Source: Actinomycetes bacterium (GTDB taxonomy: Bacteria; Actinomycetota; Acidimicrobiia; Acidimicrobiales; RAAP-2). From it: 36,847 nt of DNA. Position 1 is the stretch's first letter. Each line of letters starts with the position of its first letter. Positions 24,563-32,066 of the stretch are shown here, piece by piece. The stretch is taken from assembly GCA_021782915.1 (NCBI GenBank), contig JAJXUK010000020.1:1-36847 (forward strand), in the 5' to 3' direction. The position numbers and the translations under genes are program-made. The notes below the pieces were generated by a model, which saw nothing but the letters and a program-made list of their open reading frames with translations, had not been told where the DNA came from and ran no database searches.

Positions 24563-25069
24563 ATGGGGCGAGTCCTCCTGCTGAACGCCACGTATGAGCC
24601 GCTCCAACTGGTGAGCGAGCGCCGCGCGGTGGTGCTCATGTTGGCGGGTCGTGCCGAGGCCGTGGCGGTGCCGGACGAACCCGTGGTGTGCCGCTCCGCG
24701 ACCTTGGCGGTTGCCATCCCCTCGATCGTCCGGCTCCACGACATGGTGCGACTTCCGGCCAAGGTCCGCACGCCGCCTCTCACCCGTCGTAGCCTCTTGC
24801 TGCGCGACAGCTACCGCTGCGCGTACTGCCTCGAGCAGGCCGACACTATCGACCACGTGGTGCCGCGCAGTCGTGGTGGTCGTCACGAGTGGACGAACGT
24901 GGTCGCGGCCTGCAAGCGGCATAATCTGCAGAAGGGCGATCGGCTCCTCGAGGAGCTCGGGTGGCGACTGCACTTCGAACCGCGCATTCCCGATGGGCCC
25001 TGGTGGCGTTGGCGACATTTGCCCGACCCTGACCCGCTCTGGGCGCCCTTTCTTCCGCGCGCTTCGTGA
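24563..25069 (+). CDS. HNH endonuclease domain protein
   Basis: This is a small metal-dependent nuclease-like protein of 168 residues. It starts VLLLNATYEPLQLVSERRAVVLMLAGRAEAV, a characteristic N-terminal domain of this actinobacterial and cyanobacterial HNH group. The HNH core is RDSYRCAYCLEQADTIDHVVPRSRGGRHEWTNVVAACKRHNLQKGD (about 93-137): CxxC, DHV, the N of WTNVVAAC and a CxxHN end make a zinc-supported beta-beta-alpha-metal fold. The family is widespread and chromosomal; it is not evidence of a restriction system or intron. It is coupled to the next gene by GTGA. Confidence 0.92.
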   Translation: MGRVLLLNATYEPLQLVSERRAVVLMLAGRAEAVAVPDEPVVCRSATLAVAIPSIVRLHDMVRLPAKVRTPPLTRRSLLLRDSYRCAYCLEQADTIDHVVPRSRGGRHEWTNVVAACKRHNLQKGDRLLEELGWRLHFEPRIPDGPWWRWRHLPDPDPLWAPFLPRAS

Positions 25070-25704
25070 GCGTGACGGATCTCTACGACTACGACGCACT
25101 GCGCGCTCAAGCCTCGCCGAGCGTGAGCGTGGTGCTCCCAAAGCGCACGCTGCTGGTGCTCGGTTCCAGCCAGAACGAGACGATCCTGCGTGCTGACTGT
25201 CACGCCGAGCGACGACGTCGCCGCGGGGGAGGCGGAGTCGTGCTGACGGGCCCGGGTGACCTCTGGGTGGACTTCTGGATTCCGAGCAGTGACCCGCGGT
25301 GGCGTCCGGATAGCCGCGGTGCCGCGATCCTGGTGGGCGAGTGGTGGGCGGAGGCGCTTGGCGCAGCCGAGGTCGCCGCGCGGGTTCATCGCGAGGGCCT
25401 CGCGGGAGACGCGGGCCATCGACTCGTCTGCTTCGCCGGGGCGGGCCCCGGAGAGGTCTTCCTCGGGCCGCGCAAGATCGTCGGCGTGACCCAGTGGCGC
25501 GTGCGCGAGGGAACCTTCCTGTCGAGCATCGTTCCTTCTCGCTCGGCGAGGGAGATCCTCTCGTGTCTCAGCGAGGTTCCCGACGGCCTCGAGGACGTCC
25601 TCGATCACCACACGACCCACAGTCTGGCGCTGACGTCGGCCGTCGTCACGCGGCTCGTGGAGCTCTCGGGTCCGTGGGCCCGCGGGCTCGCCCCACACCT
25701 GTAG
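25066..25704 (+). CDS. lipoate-protein ligase A-like protein
   Basis: The protein belongs to the biotin/lipoate ligase fold (BPL_LplA_LipB). In 212 residues it has LVLGSSQNETIL (30-41), an arginine-rich then glycine-rich strand RRRRRGGGGVVLTGPGDLWVDF (49-70), equivalent to the RR.GGGavyh.pGdl.. motif, and GPRKIVGVTQWRVREGTFLSSIV with Lys137, the ligand-binding lysine. The family attaches lipoate or octanoate to lipoyl domains, but short actinobacterial members are not well characterised, so ligase activity is inferred. It ends 56 bases before a strong terminator that separates it from the dcw cluster. Confidence 0.85.
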   Translation: MSVTDLYDYDALRAQASPSVSVVLPKRTLLVLGSSQNETILRADCHAERRRRRGGGGVVLTGPGDLWVDFWIPSSDPRWRPDSRGAAILVGEWWAEALGAAEVAARVHREGLAGDAGHRLVCFAGAGPGEVFLGPRKIVGVTQWRVREGTFLSSIVPSRSAREILSCLSEVPDGLEDVLDHHTTHSLALTSAVVTRLVELSGPWARGLAPHL

Positions 25705-25760
25705 ATCGCGCGCACCGCTCCCGAGCGAGCGGCGTCTGATCCTGCGTCCACTTTCCCATT

Positions 25761-25798
25761 GAGCCTCGTCACGCCTGGTGCGCGGCGGGGCTCGTTTT
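25761..25798 (+). terminator. intrinsic terminator before the dcw cluster
   Basis: A 14-bp stem with two G-U pairs and one A-C mismatch (25761-25774 with 25780-25793) and a 5-base loop is followed at once by GTTTT. It is the clearest rho-independent terminator in the window and closes the HNH/lipoate-ligase-like unit. Confidence 0.8.
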
Positions 25799-25820
25799 GC
25801 TGACTTTGTGGCGACAACGG

Positions 25821-25861
25821 GTGGATTTTGGTGGAAAGTGGTGTATTGTGTCACGAAGTGG
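25821..25861 (+). promoter_or_regulatory. MraZ operator-like GTGG repeats
   Basis: GTGG or GTGT occurs at 25821, 25831, 25838, 25848 and 25858, with an extra GTGG at 25808. Two runs keep exact 10-base spacing (25821/25831 and 25838/25848/25858). MraZ is known to bind short G-rich repeats with a 10-base period in front of its own gene, so this is the likely self-repression site. A TATTGT at 25844-25849 inside it could be the promoter -10. Confidence 0.75.
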
Positions 25862-25887
25862 GGGCCAAATCCCCCGGGGAGGCGCTG

Positions 25888-26310
25888 ATGCTCGGGTTCG
25901 TTGGTCAGTTCCAGCACTCGCTGGATGCCAAGGGCCGCCTCATCCTGCCCGCGCGCTTTCGCCCCGAGTTCGAACGCGGTGGCCACGTGAGTCCGAACAG
26001 TGAGGGGTGCGTGGCGCTGTGGACCCCGAGCGAGTTCGCTCGTCAGAGCGAGGAGCGCCTGGCTCAAGCCCGCACCGGAGGCTCCGCGGAGCGCCAGGCG
26101 GCGCGCTACTGGGCCGCGAACTCTTCGGACGTCGAGTTCGACCGGCAGGGCCGCTTCGCCCTGCCCGCCACGATTCGCGCCTACGCCGAGTTGGAGGGCG
26201 ACGTCCTGGTCGTCGGCGCCCTCGACCACGTCGAGTTGTGGGCGCCCGCGACCTTTGAGCGAATGGTCGGCCCGGCGGAGGGTCTCTTCCGGCGGGGTGA
26301 CGACGAGTGA
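25888..26310 (+). CDS. mraZ: transcriptional regulator MraZ
   Basis: MraZ controls the division and cell wall cluster, usually repressing its own promoter. The 140-residue protein has two AbrB-like half-domains with the DxxGR signature: HSLDAKGRLILPARFRPEF (10-28) and VEFDRQGRFALPATIRAYAEL (87-107). Length and duplication are typical. ATG at 25888 follows GGGGAGG at good spacing. It is the first gene of the dcw cluster and has repeat operators directly upstream. Confidence 0.95.
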   Translation: MLGFVGQFQHSLDAKGRLILPARFRPEFERGGHVSPNSEGCVALWTPSEFARQSEERLAQARTGGSAERQAARYWAANSSDVEFDRQGRFALPATIRAYAELEGDVLVVGALDHVELWAPATFERMVGPAEGLFRRGDDE

Positions 26311-26340
26311 AAGGAGTTGTGAGTCCGTCAAGGACCACGT

Positions 26341-26415
26341 GCAGCCGGTCAAGCCTGAGCGCGGAGAATGCTTCCTCCTCCGCCCGTGTTCGCGCGCTCG
26401 AGGTTGACCGGCTGC
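26341..26415 (+). ncRNA. structured RNA leader of rsmH (mraW-motif position)
   Basis: The arms 26341-26352 and 26404-26415 are a perfect 12-bp inverted repeat. Inside them three more pairs form (26354-26356 with 26401-26403), then a 7-bp stem (26357-26363 with 26393-26399). The result is a near-continuous 22-bp helix with two single-base bulges, capped by about 29 bases rich in pyrimidines (CTTCCTCCTCCGCCC). It lies between mraZ and the likely rsmH ATG at 26418. The published mraW RNA motif, a hairpin of unknown function in actinobacteria, occupies the same place, so this is probably that element or an analogue. I could not compare it with the family consensus. An upstream rsmH start would make this region coding. 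Confidence 0.65.
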
Positions 26416-26417
26416 AG

Positions 26418-27359
26418 ATGGCCCCTGACAACTACCACGTACCTGTGCTCGTCGAGGAGATCGTCGAGCTCTTCGCCGGCCTGGAGGCTGGCGTGGTGGT
26501 TGACGCCACCTTGGGTGGCGCCGGGCACGCGGCGGCGATTCTCACGGCCAACGGTCGTGTCCGCCTGGTGGGCATCGATCGGGACCCGGAGGCCCGCGCC
26601 GCCGCGGTGGAGCGCCTGGCGCCCCTTGGCGACCGCGTCGTCATCGTGGATGCGTCCTTCTCCGACCTGGCTCGGGTGCTGGCCGAGCAGACCGAGTTCC
26701 TGCGTGAGGAGCCGATTGTGGGCATCCTCATGGACCTGGGCGTCTCCTCGCACCAGCTGGATGAGCCACAGCGGGGCTTCTCCTTCCGCGCGGATGCGCC
26801 CCTCGACATGCGCATGGACCCCACTCGTGGTCCTTCGGCTGCTGAGTACCTAGCCGACGTGGAGGAGATCGAACTGGTCCGGCTCCTGCGTGAGAACGGC
26901 GAGGACCGCTTCGCGCGGGCTATCGCCCGCGCCATGTTGGAGGATCAGCCATCGACGACCTTCGAACTCAATGCGTCAGTGGAGAGGGCGGTGCCCGCGT
27001 CGGCGCGTCGGCGCGGCCACGTGGCAACGCGCGTGTACCAGGCCCTGCGCGTTGCGGTCAACGAGGAGCAGCAGGAGTTGGAGGTCGGCTTGCGGGCGGC
27101 ACTCGACGTCCTGGCCGTGGGCGGCGTGATTGCCGTGATCTCGTATCACTCTGGTGAGGACCGGCTCGTCAAGTCGCTCTTCCACGAGGCCGCGACCGGC
27201 GGGTGTCACTGCCCGCCGGAACTGGGCTGCGTGTGCGGTGCGCTGCGTCGCTACCGCCTCGCCAAAGCCAGTGCGCGCCTCGCGTCACCCGACGAGATCG
27301 CGCTGAATCCGCGAGCGCGATCCGCGCGACTGCGCGTGGCGTATCGGGTGCTGCCGTGA
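26418..27359 (+). CDS. rsmH: 16S rRNA (cytosine1402-N4)-methyltransferase RsmH
   Basis: RsmH (MraW) methylates C1402 of 16S rRNA using S-adenosylmethionine. The 313-residue protein starts YHVPVLVEEIVELF, then the SAM motif VVDATLGGAGHAAAIL, VGIDRDPEARA, MDLGVSSHQLDEPQRGFSFR and ISYHSGEDRLVKSLF, all family hallmarks. Two starts compete. GTG at 26307 overlaps the mraZ stop (GTGA) but adds 37 serine/arginine-rich residues that do not look like the family. ATG at 26418 gives the normal N-terminus but has no Shine-Dalgarno sequence and sits two bases after a long RNA hairpin. I prefer 26418, with translation possibly controlled by that structure. The stop overlaps ftsL as GTGA. Confidence 0.94.
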   Translation: MAPDNYHVPVLVEEIVELFAGLEAGVVVDATLGGAGHAAAILTANGRVRLVGIDRDPEARAAAVERLAPLGDRVVIVDASFSDLARVLAEQTEFLREEPIVGILMDLGVSSHQLDEPQRGFSFRADAPLDMRMDPTRGPSAAEYLADVEEIELVRLLRENGEDRFARAIARAMLEDQPSTTFELNASVERAVPASARRRGHVATRVYQALRVAVNEEQQELEVGLRAALDVLAVGGVIAVISYHSGEDRLVKSLFHEAATGGCHCPPELGCVCGALRRYRLAKASARLASPDEIALNPRARSARLRVAYRVLP

Positions 27360-27805
27360 GCGTCATCACTCTTCCCAATCGGGTCGACGCCCCCCGTCGA
27401 CGCCCCCCGGCCTCGGACCGGCGCCCCCCGGCGCATCGGGCGGGAGCACCGCGACGCAACGCGTTGCGCACCGTGTGGCGCAGCGCGACCGCGACGCGTC
27501 GGTCTGGATTGATTGTCCTGGTTGCGCTGGCGATTTGTCTCGCCGGCTCGATGCTCGTGGCCAACCGGCAGGTGGAACTGCACCAACTCCAGACCCAGCT
27601 GCTCCAGGTCGAGTCCAATTACGCTCAGCAGGTGGGAAGTCTCGCCAACGCCGCCGCCCCGGGGCAGATCGCCAGGCGCGCGGGTGCCTTGCGCCTGGTC
27701 GACCCGCAGACCATCGTGCAGGTCCCGTCCACGCCACTTGATGTTCCGCTGCCCCTGCCGAAGTTCTCGGGTTACGCACCGGCGACATCAAGGACGGCTC
27801 GGTGA
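27356..27805 (+). CDS. ftsL: FtsL-like division protein
   Basis: The assignment rests on place (between rsmH and ftsI) and architecture; FtsL sequences diverge strongly. The 149-residue protein has an arginine/proline-rich cytosolic N-terminus (1-50), one membrane helix (about 51-69, GLIVLVALAICLAGSMLVA) and an outside coiled-coil stretch starting NRQVELHQLQTQLLQVESNYAQQV (70-93). That is the FtsL plan, a septal partner that helps activate FtsW-FtsI. The GTG start and GTG of ftsI both overlap preceding stops as GTGA. Confidence 0.82.
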   Translation: MSVITLPNRVDAPRRRPPASDRRPPAHRAGAPRRNALRTVWRSATATRRSGLIVLVALAICLAGSMLVANRQVELHQLQTQLLQVESNYAQQVGSLANAAAPGQIARRAGALRLVDPQTIVQVPSTPLDVPLPLPKFSGYAPATSRTAR

Positions 27806-29628
27806 GCCACGCCACCACGACTCACGCCCGTCGCTCCACGCCCACTCCGCGCCCCACCAGTTCTCGTGCCCGACGACTGAAACTGGTTCGGGGCCTGGCC
27901 CTGCTCGCCTTCGTGGCCGCGGCCGGCAACCTCTTCTGGATCCAGGTTCATCAACACGACCGCTGGGCCGCACTCTCGGTGGCTCAAGTCCAGGAGAACA
28001 TCACCACCAGCGCGCTTCGCGCGGGCATCTACGACCGGTACGGGCAGATCCTCGCCGTCTCGCGACCGACGTCGCTGGTGCTCGCCGATGACTTCCAGAT
28101 CGCGCACCCCGTGGCGGAGGCCGCCGCAATGTCGCCCCTCGTCAAGGTGCCGGTCGCCAAGCTGACCAAGCTGCTCTCGGAAAAGAACGGCTACGTCATC
28201 ATCAACAACGCTCTGGACCTGAGCGCGGGGCACCAACTGGCGTCGATGGCCTTTCCCGGCATCGTCGTCGAGAACTCGTCGGTGCGCAGCTATCCGAACG
28301 GGACCATCGCGACGTCCTTGATCGGGGGTACGAACGCCGCTGGTGCCGGGTCCGCGGGATTGGAGTACGAGTACCAGTCGCTCCTGGCTGGTCAGAGCGG
28401 CATCACTCGCACCTACGTCTCCGCCGGGGGAGTGGCCCTGCCCAGCTCGGCGTCGAGCGTGATTCGCCGTGCGGAGCCTGGGGTCGGACTCGAACTCACG
28501 GTGGACACGTCCCTGCAGTTCGTCACCGAGCGCGCCCTGGCTCGTCAGTTGGCCGCCACTGATGCCATCACCGGATGTGCAGTGGTGATGGATGTGAAGA
28601 CGGGCGAGATTCTCGCTGACGCCTCGCTGGTGAACACCAAGTCCCGAGCCGGCATTCTGGGCCCGGTTCCCGCGTGGGGCCAGAGTGTGGGCGTTCCGGG
28701 CATCGAGCAGACCATCAACAACTTGCCCTTCACGCAGGCCTACGAGCCCGGTTCGGTCTTCAAAGTCGTGACTTTCTCGGCCGCCTTGCAGGACGGCGTC
28801 ATCACGCCCAGTTCCGTGCTGACGGTGCCGAATCACATCGTCGTCGGTGGTCGACTCTTCCACGACGCCGAGAACCATGGACTGGAGCACCTCACCGCCA
28901 CTCAGGTGCTCGCCCAGTCCTCGAACATCGGTACGTACCTCATCGGTCGTCGTGTCGGTGAGGCGGGACTCCTCGCCCAGGTCGAGCGACTGGGCTTCGG
29001 TCAGGTGACGCCCGTGAACTTTCCCGGTGAGACGGCGGGTCTGCTGGTGACGGCGGCCAACTGGTACGGCAGCGACGCCGCCGCCCTGCCCATCGGCCAG
29101 GTGGACGCGATTCCGCCGATTCAGGTTCTGGACGCCTACAACACCATCGCCAACGGCGGCGTCTACGTCGCGCCCAAGATCGTGCGCGGATACGTCTACG
29201 CGAACGGCACGATGAAGGCCACGACGCCCAGCGCGACTCACGAGGTGCTCTCCCCGAGCGTGGACGCCACCATGATGCGCATGCTCCAGCAGGTCGTCCT
29301 GGATGGCACGGGCACGAACGCCGTGATCCCGGGCTACGCGGTGGCCGGCAAGACCGGCACGGCGTCGATCCCGTACCCCGGTAAGGACCTCTTGCTTTCG
29401 GGCGCCTACAACGCGACCTTCGTCGGCTTCGCCCCGGCCGAGGCGCCCGTGCTGTCGATGATCGTCGTACTCGAGCGACCGTTGACAACTATCTACGGAG
29501 GGTCGGCGGCCGCTCCGGTGTTCCAGCAGGTGATGAGCTACGCCCTGCATCACTACGACATCCCCTCCACGGGCGTCGTGGTGCATCCGCTCAAGGGCGC
29601 AGCCTCCATAGCCTCGGACGTGACCTGA
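27802..29628 (+). CDS. ftsI: division transpeptidase FtsI (PBP3 type)
   Basis: FtsI cross-links septal peptidoglycan and is a class B penicillin-binding protein. The 608 residues comprise a basic N-terminus, one membrane helix (about 30-48), a dimerisation/pedestal domain and the transpeptidase domain with all three motifs: SVFK with Ser318, SSN (373-375) and KTG (517-519). The order and spacing are normal. It is coupled to ftsL (GTGA) and murE (TGATG). Confidence 0.96.
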   Translation: MSHATTTHARRSTPTPRPTSSRARRLKLVRGLALLAFVAAAGNLFWIQVHQHDRWAALSVAQVQENITTSALRAGIYDRYGQILAVSRPTSLVLADDFQIAHPVAEAAAMSPLVKVPVAKLTKLLSEKNGYVIINNALDLSAGHQLASMAFPGIVVENSSVRSYPNGTIATSLIGGTNAAGAGSAGLEYEYQSLLAGQSGITRTYVSAGGVALPSSASSVIRRAEPGVGLELTVDTSLQFVTERALARQLAATDAITGCAVVMDVKTGEILADASLVNTKSRAGILGPVPAWGQSVGVPGIEQTINNLPFTQAYEPGSVFKVVTFSAALQDGVITPSSVLTVPNHIVVGGRLFHDAENHGLEHLTATQVLAQSSNIGTYLIGRRVGEAGLLAQVERLGFGQVTPVNFPGETAGLLVTAANWYGSDAAALPIGQVDAIPPIQVLDAYNTIANGGVYVAPKIVRGYVYANGTMKATTPSATHEVLSPSVDATMMRMLQQVVLDGTGTNAVIPGYAVAGKTGTASIPYPGKDLLLSGAYNATFVGFAPAEAPVLSMIVVLERPLTTIYGGSAAAPVFQQVMSYALHHYDIPSTGVVVHPLKGAASIASDVT

Positions 29629-31037
29629 TGCACCTGGGCGACCTGCTGGACATGCTCTCGCTGGACGTGGCCACCGCGACGCTCGAGATCACGAGCGTCG
29701 AGGTCGACTCGCGTCGGTGCATCTCGGGCTCGCTCTTCTTCGCCATGCCGGGCCACGCGGATCACGGTGAGGCCCACGTGAGCGACGCGCTGGGCCGTGG
29801 GGCCGTCGCGGTCGTGGCCACCCGGGCCCTGAACGTCAGCGCGCCGGTGGTCGTGGTGCCGGCCAGTCAGCTGCGCGCCCTGCTCGCGGAGTCCTCGGCG
29901 GCCATCGTCGGTCACCCGGAGATCGGGCTGGACTTGGTGGGTGTGACGGGCACCAACGGCAAGACGACGGTGACGACGCTCGTCGCCCAGCTCGCACGTC
30001 TCGTTGGCTGGAACGGGGCCAACGTCGGCACATTGACCAATGAGCGCACCACGCCCGCGCCCCCCGAGCTCATGCGCACGGTGGCCGGACTGGCCAGCAC
30101 CTTCGAGCCAGGACTTGCGCACTCCGTACTCGCCCTGGAGGTGTCGAGCCACGCGCTCGATCAGGGGCGCGTCGACGGCCTGCGCTTCTCGGTGGGCGCC
30201 TTCACCAACCTGAGCCACGACCACCTCGACTATCACGGCTCCATGGAGGAGTACTTCGCCGCCAAGGCCAAGCTCTTCAGCCCCGAGCGAGCCCAGCGTG
30301 CGGTGGTCTGGGTCGACGACCCCTACGGCGAGAGGCTGTTGGACTCGCTGCACATCCCGGTCGTGGCGGTGAGACGTCAGGACGCCGCGGCGGTCGAGAC
30401 GTCGCTGAGTGGCACCTCCTTCAGCTGGCGGGGCTGGCCGGTGCGCACCGGGCTGATTGGTGGCTACAACGTGGACAACGCCCTCGTGGCGCTCGCCATC
30501 GTCTCGGCGCTCGGGGCCCACGACGCCGCACTAGCGGGGGCCATGGAAGCCGTGACGCCGGTGCCCGGCCGCCTCGAGGTGCTCGAGGGCTCCGGGGTGA
30601 CCGTCGTCGTCGACTACGCGCACACGCCCGAAGGCCTGCGTCGATTGCTGCTGGACGTGCGCGACATGGCGCCTCACGCGCGCGTGACGACGGTCTTCGG
30701 TTGCGGTGGCGACCGGGACGTCGCCAAGCGGCCCACCATGGGTCGCGTCGCCAGCGAGCTCTCCGACTTCACCCTTGTGACCTCGGATAACCCGCGACAC
30801 GAGGCGCCCGATGCCATCATGGATGCCATCATGTCGGGAGTCGTGGACGGGTCGGCGGTGACGCGCGTGGCCGATAGGGGAGCCGCCATCGCTGAGGCTG
30901 TCGCGCGTGCGCGTGCCGGGGACGTCGTGGTCATCGCCGGCAAGGGCCACGAGACGTATCAGATCCTCGGTGATGAGAACGTACCCTTCGATGACCGCGC
31001 GGTGGCGCGCGAGATGCTGGGGTTGCGCGCGTGCTGA
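29628..31037 (+). CDS. murE: UDP-MurNAc-tripeptide synthetase MurE
   Basis: MurE adds the third stem-peptide residue to UDP-MurNAc-Ala-Glu. The 469-residue protein shows the N-terminal VEVDSRRCISGSLFFAMPG block, ATP-binding GTNGKTT (108-114), LEVSSHALDQGRVDGL and TNLSHDHLDYHG. The DNPRHE sequence at 387-392 is the motif that selects meso-diaminopimelate rather than lysine, so the wall is predicted to be DAP-type. In most dcw clusters murF follows; here the next gene is mraY, which overlaps by seven bases. Confidence 0.96.
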   Translation: MHLGDLLDMLSLDVATATLEITSVEVDSRRCISGSLFFAMPGHADHGEAHVSDALGRGAVAVVATRALNVSAPVVVVPASQLRALLAESSAAIVGHPEIGLDLVGVTGTNGKTTVTTLVAQLARLVGWNGANVGTLTNERTTPAPPELMRTVAGLASTFEPGLAHSVLALEVSSHALDQGRVDGLRFSVGAFTNLSHDHLDYHGSMEEYFAAKAKLFSPERAQRAVVWVDDPYGERLLDSLHIPVVAVRRQDAAAVETSLSGTSFSWRGWPVRTGLIGGYNVDNALVALAIVSALGAHDAALAGAMEAVTPVPGRLEVLEGSGVTVVVDYAHTPEGLRRLLLDVRDMAPHARVTTVFGCGGDRDVAKRPTMGRVASELSDFTLVTSDNPRHEAPDAIMDAIMSGVVDGSAVTRVADRGAAIAEAVARARAGDVVVIAGKGHETYQILGDENVPFDDRAVAREMLGLRAC

Positions 31038-32065
31038 GTCTGATGGAGTCCGGCGGCGTGGCGTTCCTGTGCTCGATCCTCGTGACCCCGCTGTGGATCC
31101 GCTTCCTGCGCCGACGCTCGATGGGACAGCGAATCCGTGAGGAGGGACCGGCGACCCATCACGCCAAGGCGGGCACGCCCACCCTCGGCGGGGTCGTGAT
31201 CGTGGGCGCCGCCGTCGTCGGATACCTGATGGGCCACCTGGGCACCGACGTGGTGTTCACCAGGGCAGGCGTGCTCGTCATGGCGGTGACCATCGCCTCG
31301 GGACTGCTGGGATTCGCCGACGACTACATCGGCATTCGCAACGAGCGCAACCTCGGGTTGAACAAGCGCGGCAAGTTCGTCGGCCAACTGCTCATCGCCG
31401 GCGCCTTTGCCCTCCTGTCGATCTACTGGGTGCGCACCTCGACGAACCTGTCCTTCACGCGCTTCTCGTTGCCCGGCTGGAACCTGACGGTCCTGGGCTG
31501 GCTGATCCTCGCCGTCTTCATCATCGTGGCGACCTCGAACGCGGTCAATCTCACCGACGGCTTGGACGGATTGGCCTCGGGTGCGGCCTCCTTCTGCTTC
31601 GGTGTGCTGGCCATCATCGGGTACTGGCAGTTTCGTCACTACTCGATCTACCACCTACACGCGGCGTTGGACATGGGCCTGGTGGCCGTGGGACTGGTGG
31701 GAGCCAGCCTGGGATTCCTCTGGTGGAACGCACCGCCGGCGCGCATCATCATGGGCGATACCGGCTCGCTGGCCATCGGCACTTCCCTGGGAGCGCTGTG
31801 CCTGCTGATGAACCTCGACCTGCTGCTGCCGGTGCTGGGCGGGCTCTTCGTCGCCGAGACGGCGTCGGTGATCCTCCAGGTGATCAGTTTTCGCGTCTGG
31901 GGCCGACGCATCTTTCGCATGGCCCCGTTCCATCACCACTTCGAACTCAAGGGCTGGCCCGAGACGACCGTTCTGATTCGCTTCTGGATCCTGGCGGGCC
32001 TTCTGGCCACCCTGGGCCTGGGCATCTACTACGGCGACTTCCTCAAGATCGCCAAGGTGGTCTGA
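31031..32065 (+). CDS. mraY: phospho-MurNAc-pentapeptide transferase MraY
   Basis: MraY transfers phospho-MurNAc-pentapeptide from UDP to undecaprenyl phosphate, making lipid I at the membrane. The 344-residue protein has about ten hydrophobic segments and the signature loops GFADDYIGI, NAVNLTDGLDGLASG, IIMGDTGSLAIG and MAPFHHHFELKGWPE, containing the catalytic aspartates and histidines. GTG at 31031 overlaps murE by seven bases; an ATG four codons later (31043) is the alternative. Its substrate needs MurD and MurF, which are absent here. Confidence 0.96.
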   Translation: MLSLMESGGVAFLCSILVTPLWIRFLRRRSMGQRIREEGPATHHAKAGTPTLGGVVIVGAAVVGYLMGHLGTDVVFTRAGVLVMAVTIASGLLGFADDYIGIRNERNLGLNKRGKFVGQLLIAGAFALLSIYWVRTSTNLSFTRFSLPGWNLTVLGWLILAVFIIVATSNAVNLTDGLDGLASGAASFCFGVLAIIGYWQFRHYSIYHLHAALDMGLVAVGLVGASLGFLWWNAPPARIIMGDTGSLAIGTSLGALCLLMNLDLLLPVLGGLFVAETASVILQVISFRVWGRRIFRMAPFHHHFELKGWPETTVLIRFWILAGLLATLGLGIYYGDFLKIAKVV

Positions 32066-32066
32066 G

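Noticed and set aside
24563-25069. HNH gene as a sign of a restriction system, homing endonuclease or intron
   Set aside because: The N-terminal domain belongs to a widespread chromosomal HNH family; there is no methylase, split gene or repeat next to it.
25808-25861. GTGG repeats as a CRISPR or tandem-repeat array
   Set aside because: Units are only four bases with unrelated 6-base spacers and fit the known MraZ operator pattern.
27772-29586. Long open frame antisense to ftsI (about 600 codons)
   Set aside because: It mirrors a gene with intact PBP motifs; in GC-rich DNA the antisense frame stays open by codon bias. Its translation is a low-complexity mix of H, R, G, D and V with no family motifs.
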